Shown in pieces: positions 1 through 8,040 of a stretch of 64,000 bases of DNA; positions within the stretch are counted from its first letter, which is position 1, and every line of letters starts with the position of its first letter. Source of the DNA: Putridiphycobacter roseus (lineage in GTDB: Bacteria; Bacteroidota; Bacteroidia; Flavobacteriales_D; Crocinitomicaceae); the NCBI RefSeq assembly GCF_003234935.1, contig NZ_QKSB01000002.1, positions 124,001 through 188,000 on the forward strand, read 5' to 3'. The notes under the pieces are model-generated. The model was not told the origin of the DNA. It did no database searches and saw nothing but the letters and a program-made list of their open reading frames with translations. The position numbers and the translations under genes are program-made.

Positions 1-276
1 GCGTTAAAAATTAAAGTAGCGGTACATTTCAAAGTAATTACAGAGCAATTTGATTCCGTGGGTGTAAAATACCATACCGAATCGATTAAGCGATTAGCCT
101 CTAAAGAAATTTTAGATTACACCAAAAAAGTAAAAGGGGATTTAATCGGAATAGCTTATCACACAGATAGTATATTACCACAATTTGATAGAATTTTCCA
201 AGACTTAATTACCAATGACGAAAAAATCCCTGTATTGATTATCAATGCAAAAGAGGTAGGGAATTATTTCTTTTAA
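1..276 (+). CDS. Universal stress protein family, C-terminal part (5' truncated by window edge)
   Basis: The reading frame is open from base 1, so the gene starts outside the window and only about 91 C-terminal residues are visible. The segment KGDLIGIAYHTDSILPQF followed by a helix and KIPVLIINAKEV has the layout of the last helix-strand of UspA domains in Bacteroidota, where a buried strand of the type IPVLxINP closes the fold. Members are cytoplasmic and often bind ATP, but the nucleotide loop would lie upstream or is not clear here. A GTG at 58 could start a shorter product, but the upstream codons read as protein too. It converges on dnaJ with a shared terminator. Family assignment is by pattern only. 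Confidence 0.6.
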   Translation, partial: ALKIKVAVHFKVITEQFDSVGVKYHTESIKRLASKEILDYTKKVKGDLIGIAYHTDSILPQFDRIFQDLITNDEKIPVLIINAKEVGNYFF

Positions 277-300
277 AGCAATTATAAATTTATATTTCAA

Positions 301-335
301 AAAAAAGCCCTGACATTTACTGTCAGGGCTTTTTT
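301..335. terminator. Bidirectional intrinsic terminator between usp and dnaJ
   Basis: A 15-bp perfect stem (AAAAAAGCCCTGACA pairing with its complement) around a five-base loop, ending in T runs on both strands. It sits 25 bases after the stress-protein stop and 15 bases after the dnaJ stop, so it can end transcription from both sides. Confidence 0.9.
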
Positions 336-349
336 ATAAGCTTGATTTT

Positions 350-1474
350 TTAATGAAATATATCTTTCATTTTATCAAAAAAACCTTTTTCCTTTTTAGA
401 CGGTTGCGGTTTAAAGTTTTCTGAGTTTCTTAAAGACTCTAATATATCTTCTTCCGACTTAGATAACTTTTTAGGAGTCCATACATTTATATGTACTAAT
501 AAATCACCTTTTCCGTAGCCATTTAGACTAGGAATACCTTTACCTTTTAAGCGTAATAATTTACCACTTTGTGTACCTGGTTCAATTTTAACTTTCGCTT
601 TTCCTTCCACTAGCGGCACATGAATATCTGCACCTATTGCTGCATCAACAAAACTAACATAGGCCTCGTAATGTAAATTTTCAGATTCTCTTTTTAAGTC
701 TGCATCTACTTCTTCTTCGATTACAACCAATAAATCACCAGGAACCCCATTAAAAGGACCAGCATTACCTTTACCTGCAACTTTTAATTGCATTCCTTCT
801 TCTACACCTGCTGGAATACTGATTTCTACAATTTCCTCTTGGCGTTTCAAACCTTGAGCATCTGCACCATTAGGTTTTTTATCAATAAATTTACCAGTAC
901 CGTTACAAGTTGGACAAGTAGATTGAGTTTGCATGGCCCCTAACATGGTTTCCATCACTCTCATCACCCTACCTTGACCATTACAAGTAGTACATGTATT
1001 AAAGGTTACCCCTTCAGCATTGACTAATTTATTGACTTTAATTTTTTTCGTAACGCCTAAAGCCACATCTTTTAGACTCAATTTAATTTTCACTCTTAAA
1101 TCTGACCCTTTAATAACTCTACTGCCACCACTTCTTTGGCGACCACCGCCTCCACCGAATGCACCACCAAAAATATCACCGAATTGGCTAAATATGTCAT
1201 CCATATCCATCCCACCGCCAAATCCGCCGCCGCCGCCAGAAGCACCGCCAACACCTTGGTGACCGAAACGATCATATCTAGCTTTTTTATCAGAATTACT
1301 TAGAATTTCATATGCTTCTGCAGCTTCTTTAAAAGACTCTTCAGCAGCTTTGTCATCTGGATTTTTATCTGGATGATATTTTAAAGCAAGCTTCCTATAT
1401 GCCTTTTTAATTTCTGCATCAGAAGCCGATTTAGAAACCCCTAATACTTCATAATAATCTCTCTTATTGCTCAT
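350..1474 (-). CDS. dnaJ: Chaperone protein DnaJ (Hsp40)
   Basis: Cytoplasmic co-chaperone that delivers unfolded clients to DnaK and stimulates its ATPase. It has an N-terminal J domain with HPD at residues 34-36, a Gly/Phe-rich linker at about 76-125, a zinc region, and C-terminal client-binding beta domains; 374 residues is the normal length. The zinc region holds only two CxxCxGxG motifs (CTTCNGQG and CPTCNGTG) instead of the usual four; the other pair is replaced by [12 protein letters not shown]. From memory this reduced form is common in Flavobacteriia. It lies 14 bases downstream of grpE on the same strand, so the two are probably co-transcribed, and a strong terminator follows. Confidence 0.97.
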   Translation of the reverse strand: MSNKRDYYEVLGVSKSASDAEIKKAYRKLALKYHPDKNPDDKAAEESFKEAAEAYEILSNSDKKARYDRFGHQGVGGASGGGGGFGGGMDMDDIFSQFGDIFGGAFGGGGGRQRSGGSRVIKGSDLRVKIKLSLKDVALGVTKKIKVNKLVNAEGVTFNTCTTCNGQGRVMRVMETMLGAMQTQSTCPTCNGTGKFIDKKPNGADAQGLKRQEEIVEISIPAGVEEGMQLKVAGKGNAGPFNGVPGDLLVVIEEEVDADLKRESENLHYEAYVSFVDAAIGADIHVPLVEGKAKVKIEPGTQSGKLLRLKGKGIPSLNGYGKGDLLVHINVWTPKKLSKSEEDILESLRNSENFKPQPSKKEKGFFDKMKDIFH

Positions 1475-1488
1475 TCTTTTATTCTCTT

Positions 1489-2028
1489 TTATTGTCCTAC
1501 TACAACTTTAGCAAACCTTAATGGTTTTCCTTTTAAATTATAGCCTTTCTCAATTACATCCACTACCTTACCTTTTAAATCTTCAGTTGGTGCTGGAATA
1601 TTTGTAATTGCTTCGTGAATTTCCGGATCAAATACTTCACCTTTTGCAGGCGCTAATTCTAATCCTTTTGATTTTAACGTACTATCTAATTTATGGTGAA
1701 TTAATTTGAAACCTTCTTTCAATCCGTCGACATCTTCAGATTTTGCATTGTTTTCAATCGCTCTATCAAAATCATCTAAAATCGGTAACATATCTTTTAA
1801 TACACTAGAAGAAGCACTACCAATAATATCTGCTTTTTCTTTAATGGATCTTTTCCTGAAGTTATCAAAGTCTGAATACAACCTTAAATACTTATCATTT
1901 AACGCATTATATTTCTCTTCGATCGTAGGTTCGGCCTTCTCTTCAACTGCATCTTCCGTTGCCGCGTTCTCATCTCTAACCTCTTGTTCTTCTGTAAAGT
2001 CTTCTTTATTTTTATCTTTTCTGCCCAT
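1489..2028 (-). CDS. grpE: Nucleotide exchange factor GrpE
   Basis: Releases ADP from DnaK in the DnaK-DnaJ-GrpE cycle. The 179-residue protein has an acidic, low-complexity N-terminus (to about residue 35), a long coiled-coil helix with the typical [15 protein letters not shown] segment, and a C-terminal beta domain ending [12 protein letters not shown], close to the family consensus. It is first in a two-gene operon with dnaJ. A direct repeat TGTCAG (2123 and 2144, 21 bases apart) lies about 95-120 bases upstream of the start and may be regulatory. dnaK is not in this window. Confidence 0.95.
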   Translation of the reverse strand: MGRKDKNKEDFTEEQEVRDENAATEDAVEEKAEPTIEEKYNALNDKYLRLYSDFDNFRKRSIKEKADIIGSASSSVLKDMLPILDDFDRAIENNAKSEDVDGLKEGFKLIHHKLDSTLKSKGLELAPAKGEVFDPEIHEAITNIPAPTEDLKGKVVDVIEKGYNLKGKPLRFAKVVVGQ

Positions 2029-2192
2029 GATTCGTTACATTTATGCTTGGCAGAGACCAAAAACATTGCCAAAACCAGTAAGAGGACAAAGTGGCAGTAA
2101 CACTTCCTTTGAACCATTATATTGTCAGTCTCCCCTACCAAACTGTCAGCACTTTTCTTCCATTAATATTAAAATTGCAGGAGCAAAAACAA

Positions 2193-2200
2193 TATATTTG
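2193..2200 (+). promoter_or_regulatory. Putative -7 box of the nitroreductase promoter
   Basis: TATATTTG matches the Bacteroidota consensus TAnnTTTG. A TTG at 2175-2177 is a possible -33 element, although the 15-base spacing is shorter than usual. The start codon is 14 bases further on. Confidence 0.45.
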
Positions 2201-2214
2201 CTAAAAATTATCAG

Positions 2215-2802
2215 ATGCGACATAATTTAAGTGAAATTACTGCAGTTTTAAAAGACCGAAGAACTATTTATCCTGAGTTTTATTCTGACCGAAAAATTCA
2301 CGAGGAACAAATTGAACAGATATTAAACAATGCTATTTGGGCACCCACTCATGGCATGACGCAACCTTGGAGATTCCAAGTCTTTACAGGAGAAGGAAGA
2401 AAGAAGCTTGGGAATTTTTTATGTGAAACTTACCAATCGCATGCGCGAGAGATTAACGTTTTAAAATATGATAAACTAAAGAACCGACCATTAATGGCAG
2501 GTGCTGTTATAGCGGTTTCAATGGCTAGAGATCCACAAGGAAAAATATTAGAAATTGAAGAAATTGAAGCGGTAGCTTGTGCCATTCAAAATATGCATCT
2601 TACCTGTACTGCATGGGGATTAGGTGCTTTTTGGTCGACACCAAAATTTATATACGAACCAGTAATGAATGAGTTTTTGGGATTAGAGGCCGCAGATAAA
2701 TGTCTTGGATTATTTTACATTGGCTATGTTAAAGAAGATTATGAATGGCCAAAAGGGCAGAGAAAACCAATTGAATACAATACAAAATGGGTAAGAGAAT
2801 AG
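2215..2802 (+). CDS. Nitroreductase family protein (FMN-dependent oxidoreductase)
   Basis: A 195-residue nitroreductase-fold protein. The N-terminus RRTIYPEFYSDRKI and the following NAIWAPTHGMTQPWRFQVF are the FMN phosphate- and ring-binding segments of the family; the C-terminal LGLFYIGYVKE is the family's last strand. Such enzymes use NAD(P)H and FMN to reduce nitro compounds, quinones or enones; the physiological substrate cannot be told. The next gene starts inside its 3' end (16-base overlap), so the two are translated from one message. It is divergent from grpE. Confidence 0.88.
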   Translation: MRHNLSEITAVLKDRRTIYPEFYSDRKIHEEQIEQILNNAIWAPTHGMTQPWRFQVFTGEGRKKLGNFLCETYQSHAREINVLKYDKLKNRPLMAGAVIAVSMARDPQGKILEIEEIEAVACAIQNMHLTCTAWGLGAFWSTPKFIYEPVMNEFLGLEAADKCLGLFYIGYVKEDYEWPKGQRKPIEYNTKWVRE

Positions 2803-3140
2803 GAAATTTTAATTTAGTAAATTATCGAGATCATCCTGGCAATGAAATTTATAAAGTCATGAATTTCAACAGCAAAGAGGAGGCCGATTTATTTGAGTCT
2901 AAAATGACTGCTGCTAACTTATGGTTTGAGAAAGATACAGAAGACCACCAAGGTGATATTTTATATCTTTTTGCCGTAAAGAACAGAGAATTTGATTTGG
3001 TACAAAAGATTAATTTTGAAGTCAACGCTAAGTTTAGGAAAAATTTTATCCCTAATAAGACTGGGCGCTATGTCCTTGTTGGTTTTTTCTTATTTATTAT
3101 GTTAATTGCGTTAATTGGTTATTTTAAAACAAATTATTGA
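2787..3140 (+). CDS. Small membrane-anchored protein, DUF2007-like
   Basis: A 117-residue protein. The N-terminal 80 residues are soluble and contain a pattern (YKVMNFNSKEEADLFESKM, then LWFEKDTE) like DUF2007 signal-transducing-type domains, which are small PII-like folds of unknown role. Residues 93-112 form one transmembrane helix, leaving a short KTNY tail, so the protein is tail-anchored. It overlaps the nitroreductase gene by 16 bases and is probably translationally coupled to it. The function is unknown and the DUF2007 assignment is tentative. Confidence 0.7.
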   Translation: MGKRIGNFNLVNYRDHPGNEIYKVMNFNSKEEADLFESKMTAANLWFEKDTEDHQGDILYLFAVKNREFDLVQKINFEVNAKFRKNFIPNKTGRYVLVGFFLFIMLIALIGYFKTNY

Positions 3141-3206
3141 TTGAATGGCTATGCTCAAATAGTAAAAGGCGCTGTATTCTCCTCTAATTCTATTACATTT
3201 ACTTAC

Positions 3207-3932
3207 ATGAAAAGCATTACTTTAATTGTATTTTTTTTATTCACATTTATCCTTCATTTTAGTGGTTTTTCACAAAAAGGAAAAACATATGTGGGTATTC
3301 AATATAAGCCGATTGTACCTAACAAATTTATTGGGGCTTACCAGCAAGCCTATGCAAGAACTGAAACACCTTCCTTTGAAGGAGAGATCGTTCAAAAACT
3401 AGGGTACGTAACTGGTGTAACTATTCGGCATGGTATTTCCAAAAATATTAGTATTGAAACTGGGATTAATTATGTAAACCGACGTTTTAACATATCCTAT
3501 GACGCATTAGATTCTAACTACCAAGGAAATACAGACACGAAGCTCATCAATTATAATATTCCAATAAATGCCTTGGTATACATTCAAATTGGGGACCAAT
3601 GGTACATGAATGCATCTGGAGGTGCAAACATCAGTTTTTTCCCTACAATAGTTGGGTCCTATGTAAATTTAGGAGATACGAAAAATTACTTTTTCCAAGA
3701 AAGCACACCAACCAACTGGTTACAATTTGGCGTCAACGCGAATTATGGTTTTGAATACCGGACAAAAGATGCAGGTGTTTTTTATTTAGGCGCATCCTAT
3801 TACCTTCCCTTTAGGCCGATAGTTTATTCAAAAATGGTTTGGGTCAACCAATCTGTAAATCGCCATGTTATAGCGCCAATAAATGGTAGTTACTTTACGG
3901 TAGATTTAAAGTATTTTATTCCAAACACCTAA
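3207..3932 (+). CDS. Outer-membrane beta-barrel protein, function unknown
   Basis: I place the start at the ATG at 3207 (MKSITLIVFFLFTF), which begins a clear signal peptide ending near GFSQ; the open frame runs further upstream to 3141 but those residues look non-coding. The mature part of about 220 residues alternates short aromatic strands and turns (GVTIRHGISKNISIETGINYV, then FGVNANYGFEYRTKDAGVFYLGASYYLPF), the usual look of the eight-stranded barrels common in Bacteroidota. It ends in a strand with YFTVDLKYFIP, as barrels do. No functional motif is visible. Confidence 0.72.
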   Translation: MKSITLIVFFLFTFILHFSGFSQKGKTYVGIQYKPIVPNKFIGAYQQAYARTETPSFEGEIVQKLGYVTGVTIRHGISKNISIETGINYVNRRFNISYDALDSNYQGNTDTKLINYNIPINALVYIQIGDQWYMNASGGANISFFPTIVGSYVNLGDTKNYFFQESTPTNWLQFGVNANYGFEYRTKDAGVFYLGASYYLPFRPIVYSKMVWVNQSVNRHVIAPINGSYFTVDLKYFIPNT

Positions 3933-3981
3933 TTTTAACATTTTTTTGGAAGGCGTTTAATCTGGCACATCTATTAATTAT

Positions 3982-4000
3982 TAACTTTGTATCTCAAAGT
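3982..4000 (+). promoter_or_regulatory. Promoter -7 box overlapped by palindromic operator (copy 1)
   Basis: TAACTTTG (3982-3989) matches TAnnTTTG. It overlaps the palindrome ACTTTG-N5-CAAAGT (3984-4000) that starts 23 bases before the ATG at 4007. A near-identical palindrome lies before the gene at 4996, just after the winged-helix gene at 4648. The position over the -7 box suggests repression by that regulator; this is inference. Confidence 0.6.
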
Positions 4001-4006
4001 GCTTTT

Positions 4007-4651
4007 ATGGAAAAAGAAAAACGATCCCCAATTGAAGATTTAAAGGATATCCGCATTATGATGGAGTCGACCACCAAATTTTTATCATTGAGTGGTTTAT
4101 CTGGAATAGTAGCAGGGATAATTGCCTTATTGGGTGCATTATTGGCGCAAAATTTAATGCAAAACTTTTTCAATTTAGGCCTTTATCATACCATTAGTGG
4201 AAAAATGAATGAAGCTTATCACACCTTGGCCATTTCGCTTTTTTTTACGGCGATAGGCACCTTGGTATTGGCCTTGGGATTTGGATTACTTTTCACCTAT
4301 TTAAAGGCCAAAAAATTAAACCATCATTTAAATAAACCCATTACCATAAAACTGTTAAAAAGCTTATTTACACCCCTTATTTTTGGTGGTATTTTCATCT
4401 TGTTAATGTATCGCCAAGGTGCATTTACTTTAATAGCGCCGGCTACACTTTTATTTTATGGATTGGCCTTATTAAATGCTTCCAAATATTTAAATGTAGA
4501 AATCAAATACATGGCCATTTCGGAGTTAATACTGGGCTTATTGGCAGCCTATTTTGTAAACAACAGCTTAATATTTTGGTCTATTGGGTTTGGTATTTTA
4601 CATATTTTTTACGGCAGCATCATGTACTTTAAATACGATAGAAAAAAGTGA
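4007..4651 (+). CDS. Six-helix integral membrane protein, partner of winged-helix regulator
   Basis: A 214-residue protein with a short cytoplasmic N-terminus (KEKRSPIEDLKDIRIMMESTT) and about six hydrophobic helices at roughly 29-48, 72-96, 108-128, 131-150, 163-180 and 185-205. No catalytic motif is visible. Its stop overlaps the GTG start of the next gene (GTGA), so it is coupled to a small winged-helix regulator. Gene pairs of this kind are frequent in Bacteroidota and may sense membrane state, but the function is not known to me. Confidence 0.72.
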   Translation: MEKEKRSPIEDLKDIRIMMESTTKFLSLSGLSGIVAGIIALLGALLAQNLMQNFFNLGLYHTISGKMNEAYHTLAISLFFTAIGTLVLALGFGLLFTYLKAKKLNHHLNKPITIKLLKSLFTPLIFGGIFILLMYRQGAFTLIAPATLLFYGLALLNASKYLNVEIKYMAISELILGLLAAYFVNNSLIFWSIGFGILHIFYGSIMYFKYDRKK

Positions 4652-4941
4652 GTAATATAAGCGCATTAAATAAGGCATTTGAGAGTCGTGTGCGCCTTGG
4701 TATCATGTCGATACTATTGGTAAACGAATGGGTAGATTACAAAGAAATAAAAGCGAGTTTAGATTTGACGGATGGCAATTTGGCCTCCCACATTACGGGA
4801 CTTGAAAAGTTTGGATACATTGAGGTTAGAAAGAGATTTATTGGAAAAAAAACAAATACCAGCTACCAAATTACAGCACTCGGAAAACAAGCATTTAATA
4901 AACATATTAATGCCTTAGAAAAGCTCATTAATAACCTATAA
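4648..4941 (+). CDS. Winged-helix DNA-binding regulator (HTH_34/MarR-like)
   Basis: A 97-residue stand-alone winged helix. The helix-turn-helix is at about residues 30-55 (YKEIKASLDLTDGNLASHITG), followed by the recognition helix and a wing (YIEVRKRFIGKKTNTSYQIT) and a C-terminal dimer helix. It starts with GTG overlapping the stop of the upstream membrane protein gene. The closest pattern is the HTH_34 group of small transcriptional regulators. Two copies of an ACTTTG-N5-CAAAG palindrome flank this gene (3984 and 4957), which makes autoregulation and control of the downstream operon plausible. Confidence 0.82.
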   Translation: MSNISALNKAFESRVRLGIMSILLVNEWVDYKEIKASLDLTDGNLASHITGLEKFGYIEVRKRFIGKKTNTSYQITALGKQAFNKHINALEKLINNL

Positions 4942-4954
4942 TTTTTTTACATAT

Positions 4955-4973
4955 TTACTTTGAATTTCAAAGC
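4955..4973 (+). promoter_or_regulatory. Palindromic operator (copy 2) before the 4996 operon
   Basis: ACTTTG-N5-CAAAGC at 4957-4973, preceded by TTACTTTG (4955-4962), one mismatch from the -7 consensus. The following CACTTTTA matches the bases after copy 1 closely. It lies in the 54-base gap between the winged-helix gene and the DUF4153-like gene, so the downstream genes can be regulated together with the first operon. Confidence 0.58.
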
Positions 4974-4995
4974 ACTTTTAAATTAAATTTTTATT

Positions 4996-6432
4996 ATGAA
5001 AAAGAAACAATATCTATTACTAGTCCTATTACTTAATTGTCTTTTGTATGATCAATTACTTGGCTTAAACCTCCTTCTTATCGCAATCTTTTGGGTGGGA
5101 TTAAATTACTACAACTCCCCTACTCGTCATGATAAGTCATGGTATACAGCAGCCATTTTATGGATCATGGCGGGACTGGGACAAAGCCTATGGTACCTGG
5201 ATGTAGGTTTACCTATTTATATAATAGCGGCACTTCACTATTTTGCCGTGTATTATCAGCCCAAAACTAGTTTCCCTATCTCCATTTTGCAAAGTTTTAT
5301 TTCTTGGGCAAAAGGCTTGGTTAATTTCTTCCAGTTTAAAGTCGGCTATTTTAATAAATCTACTGACCAAACCAAAAAAATAATCCAGAAATTATTACTG
5401 ATAATACTCCCTATTTTTATTTCGCTTTTATTTTTAAAAATATACCAATCGGCCAGTCCAAAATTTGCCGAATTGACTTCCTTTATTCATCTTGATTTTA
5501 TACAATGGCCTTTTTTTATTTCCTATTTTCTTTTAACCATATGTTTCTATGGCTTTTATTATTTCAGACCAAGCAAAAAAATAGAATCCATTGATATAAA
5601 TACCGCCTACCAGGTGCCTTATAAAGAATCATACCTAAGCGAAGAAGATAAAAAACCATTTGAATGGCAATTAGGAATCCTATTAGTTAGCATGCTCAGC
5701 TTGCTATTATTGGGATTTATAGTAGTTGACATCCAGACCATACTTACACCAACCGCAAGTGAATTATCCCATTCCCAAGTAGTACACCAAGGCATAAACA
5801 TTCTTATCATCTCTATTATTTTAGTTATGCTAATCGTTGTGGGACTTTACCGAGGCAGCAATAATTTTCAAAAATCTAAAACTTTGCATTACCTCAGCTA
5901 TGCATGGTTATTTTTAAATGCCATACTCATAGTGCTGATTGCTATTAAAAACTATAATTACATAGCAGACTGGGGCTTAACTCATAAAAGGATTGGTGTA
6001 TTTATTTATTTAATCATGTGTTTAATCGGATTAGCCTTTACTGGGCGTAAAATTGCAAAACAAACCAGTTTCAGTCATTTACTATCTAAAACCGCCTATA
6101 CTTTTTTGGGGCTACTTACATTTTATGGTCTATTCAATTGGAATGGCATAATTGCGAAATATAATTTAAACCCGCTTCATTTAGACGCAGCGCAGGTTGA
6201 TTTTCCTTACCTCGCTTCATTGGGACCCGAAACATTACCATATATCAAAGCCTATATTGGAGAAAATAACAGCACACAATTGAGAGACGAAAATACTATA
6301 CACCAAAGTGTATTTAGTTTATACCAGATTTACTCGCAAGGCTGGAAGTCTATTCCCTCTTATAGATTAGGGGGATACTTGGCATATAAAAAGCTAAATT
6401 TTGATAGACTTCCTTCCAAAAACGATAAATAA
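4996..6432 (+). CDS. Polytopic membrane protein, DUF4153/DUF4173 family
   Basis: A 478-residue protein with about 11-12 transmembrane helices and a C-terminal extracytoplasmic part. The segment NWNGIIAKYNLNP followed by DAAQVDFPYLASLGPETLPYI is the hallmark of the DUF4153/DUF4173 family, in which a conserved region after the last helix reads NxxxxxYN and LDxxYLxxLGxDxLP. The function of the family is unknown; it is often next to small regulators, as here. It is the first gene of a tight run: the next gene starts 5 bases after its stop. A palindromic operator lies just upstream. Confidence 0.82.
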   Translation: MKKKQYLLLVLLLNCLLYDQLLGLNLLLIAIFWVGLNYYNSPTRHDKSWYTAAILWIMAGLGQSLWYLDVGLPIYIIAALHYFAVYYQPKTSFPISILQSFISWAKGLVNFFQFKVGYFNKSTDQTKKIIQKLLLIILPIFISLLFLKIYQSASPKFAELTSFIHLDFIQWPFFISYFLLTICFYGFYYFRPSKKIESIDINTAYQVPYKESYLSEEDKKPFEWQLGILLVSMLSLLLLGFIVVDIQTILTPTASELSHSQVVHQGINILIISIILVMLIVVGLYRGSNNFQKSKTLHYLSYAWLFLNAILIVLIAIKNYNYIADWGLTHKRIGVFIYLIMCLIGLAFTGRKIAKQTSFSHLLSKTAYTFLGLLTFYGLFNWNGIIAKYNLNPLHLDAAQVDFPYLASLGPETLPYIKAYIGENNSTQLRDENTIHQSVFSLYQIYSQGWKSIPSYRLGGYLAYKKLNFDRLPSKNDK

Positions 6433-6437
6433 AAACA

Positions 6438-6893
6438 ATGATTATGAGATGGAAAATTGTTGAATGGCTAACCATTCAAGCCACAAACCTGTCCGACTTT
6501 TTATTAAGAAACAGGTCGTGGAAGTACCAATATAGCGACTATGTTGACCTACCAAAAAACACCATAGGTTACCATTATTATGCTTATTTACGCAAGAATA
6601 AATTGACCTATAAACCCAACTTAATCAAGCATGACATTAAGCATATATTACTTGGGTATGGAATGAAAATGCCTGGAGAAATGGAAATCGTTGCCTTTTT
6701 AATTGGCAACAAAAGTTACAATAAAGTAGGTGTATTATATTTATTCACTTGCTTATTAATAGTGCCTGAATACCTTCCTCAATTAGTGCAACATTATAAA
6801 CGTGGAAAAAACGCTACTTGCTTACGAGAAATTAATTTGGAAGACATTATTGATAAAGATTTAACCACAGTTCGAATAGCATTAAACATTTAA
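6438..6893 (+). CDS. Coq4-like protein with HDxxHx11E motif
   Basis: A 151-residue, mostly helical protein. HDIKHILLGYGMKMPGE (about residues 56-72) fits exactly the HDxxH-x11-E zinc-binding motif that defines Coq4, a ubiquinone biosynthesis protein of mitochondria and some bacteria, recently linked to oxidative decarboxylation of the ring. Members of the Bacteroidota usually make menaquinone, so a role in ubiquinone synthesis is unlikely and another lipid or quinone substrate is possible. The gene is packed between a membrane protein (5 bases) and a DUF4184 gene (2 bases) and is probably membrane-associated. Family call is by motif and size only; the start at 6438 gives MIMRWKIVEW. Confidence 0.68.
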   Translation: MIMRWKIVEWLTIQATNLSDFLLRNRSWKYQYSDYVDLPKNTIGYHYYAYLRKNKLTYKPNLIKHDIKHILLGYGMKMPGEMEIVAFLIGNKSYNKVGVLYLFTCLLIVPEYLPQLVQHYKRGKNATCLREINLEDIIDKDLTTVRIALNI

Positions 6894-6895
6894 AT

Positions 6896-7642
6896 ATGCC
6901 CTTTACCTTCAGTCACCCTGCCATAATTTTACCTCTTTGCCATAAACGGTTTTCCAACTTGTCGTCTACAGGGATGATAATTGGGAGTATCACCCCAGAC
7001 CTAGAATACTTTTTACGCATGAGAATGGAAAGGATACACGGCCATGAAGTAGGTGCCATTTTTTGGTATCAACTTCCCATTTGTTTTATATTTTCAGTAA
7101 TCTTTCATGTGATTGTAAAAAAGCCATTGCTTTTACATTCTCCCACTTTTATTCAAAAAAGGCTAGGTTACTTGGCACATAAAAACTGGATAGATTATTT
7201 GAGTAAACACTGGACACAATTTATAGTTTCGGCCATCATTGGTATTTTATCTCACTTAATTTGGGACAGTTTCACCCACGCCCATGGTCTATTTGGTAAA
7301 AGTTCAGCGCTTCTTATGTTATCATTTGAATATACTTGGGGCAGGACCTATTTATTTGAATGGTTTCAATTATTGAGTTCCCTACTTGGTTTACTTGCTC
7401 TTTTCTTATTTATTTTCCGCAGGCAAACAAAACCATATTTGACCGCCAGTATACACCAAAAATGGAAGTATTGGTTTAGTACCTTGTTAATTATTGCCTT
7501 CATAGTTTACCTTCATCCGATACCGGATTTTGCGACATTTATTGCTACTTTTATTATGGCATCCATACTGGGTGTTTTGGGAAGTGCTATTTATCAAAAA
7601 ATATATGAAAAAATTTATCTTAAAAGAACTAAAAAGTTTTAA
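6896..7642 (+). CDS. DUF4184 family membrane protein
   Basis: The N-terminus MPFTFSHPAIILPLCHKR is the signature of DUF4184, followed by SSTGMIIGSITPDLEYFLR with conserved PDLEY. There are about six transmembrane helices in 248 residues. His and Asp residues (FSHP, SHLIWDSFTHAHG) resemble those of the YdjM/metal-dependent membrane hydrolase group, so a metal site is possible; function is not established. It begins 2 bases after the Coq4-like gene, and its 3' end overlaps the diacylglycerol kinase gene by 38 bases. Confidence 0.85.
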   Translation: MPFTFSHPAIILPLCHKRFSNLSSTGMIIGSITPDLEYFLRMRMERIHGHEVGAIFWYQLPICFIFSVIFHVIVKKPLLLHSPTFIQKRLGYLAHKNWIDYLSKHWTQFIVSAIIGILSHLIWDSFTHAHGLFGKSSALLMLSFEYTWGRTYLFEWFQLLSSLLGLLALFLFIFRRQTKPYLTASIHQKWKYWFSTLLIIAFIVYLHPIPDFATFIATFIMASILGVLGSAIYQKIYEKIYLKRTKKF

Positions 7643-7952
7643 ATGTGCTTTCAATGGCATTTACTTGGCATTGACGGAAGCGCATATCATTATTCAAATA
7701 ATGGCAACTGTTTTGGTTATTGCAACTGGTTATTATCAAAACATTAATAAAACGGAATGGTTAATTATTGCCATTTGTATCGCTATGGTAATCGGTGCCG
7801 AAATGATGAATACCGCAATAGAAAAAACAGTAGATTATATCAGCATGGAGCAACACCCCCAAGCCAAATCCATCAAAGACATTAGTGCAGGTGCAGTTTT
7901 AGTCATCAGTATTGTTGCCGCCATCATTGGAATAAACATTTTATTTTTATAA
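7605..7952 (+). CDS. dgkA: Diacylglycerol kinase, prokaryotic DgkA type
   Basis: A small trimeric membrane kinase that phosphorylates diacylglycerol or undecaprenol, recycling lipids. I chose the ATG at 7605 (MKKFILKELKSFKCAFNG), since it places the amphipathic surface helix at the N-terminus as in the family; the frame is open upstream but those residues lie within the DUF4184 gene. The catalytic and ATP/metal motif is present as GAEMMNTAIEKTVDYIS, with the key Glu and Asn. Three helices are seen in 115 residues. It ends the plus-strand run and is followed by a bidirectional terminator. Confidence 0.93.
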   Translation: MKKFILKELKSFKCAFNGIYLALTEAHIIIQIMATVLVIATGYYQNINKTEWLIIAICIAMVIGAEMMNTAIEKTVDYISMEQHPQAKSIKDISAGAVLVISIVAAIIGINILFL

Positions 7953-7989
7953 GCTAGGCGGACTTTTACAAAAACTAAAAGGGCAACAA

Positions 7990-8021
7990 AAAAGCCACTT
8001 CAATTACTTGAAGTGGCTTTT
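7990..8021. terminator. Bidirectional terminator between dgkA and glnN
   Basis: A perfect 14-bp stem (AAAAGCCACTTCAA and its complement) around a four-base loop, with A and T runs at the ends. It lies 37 bases after dgkA and 19 bases after the glnN stop. Confidence 0.9.
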
Positions 8022-8040
8022 ATTTATGTTTACCAATTTA

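Noticed and set aside
1020..1262. Proline-rich plus-strand frame over the dnaJ Gly/Phe region
   Set aside because: It mirrors the Gly-rich codons of DnaJ on the other strand and has no start signal of its own.
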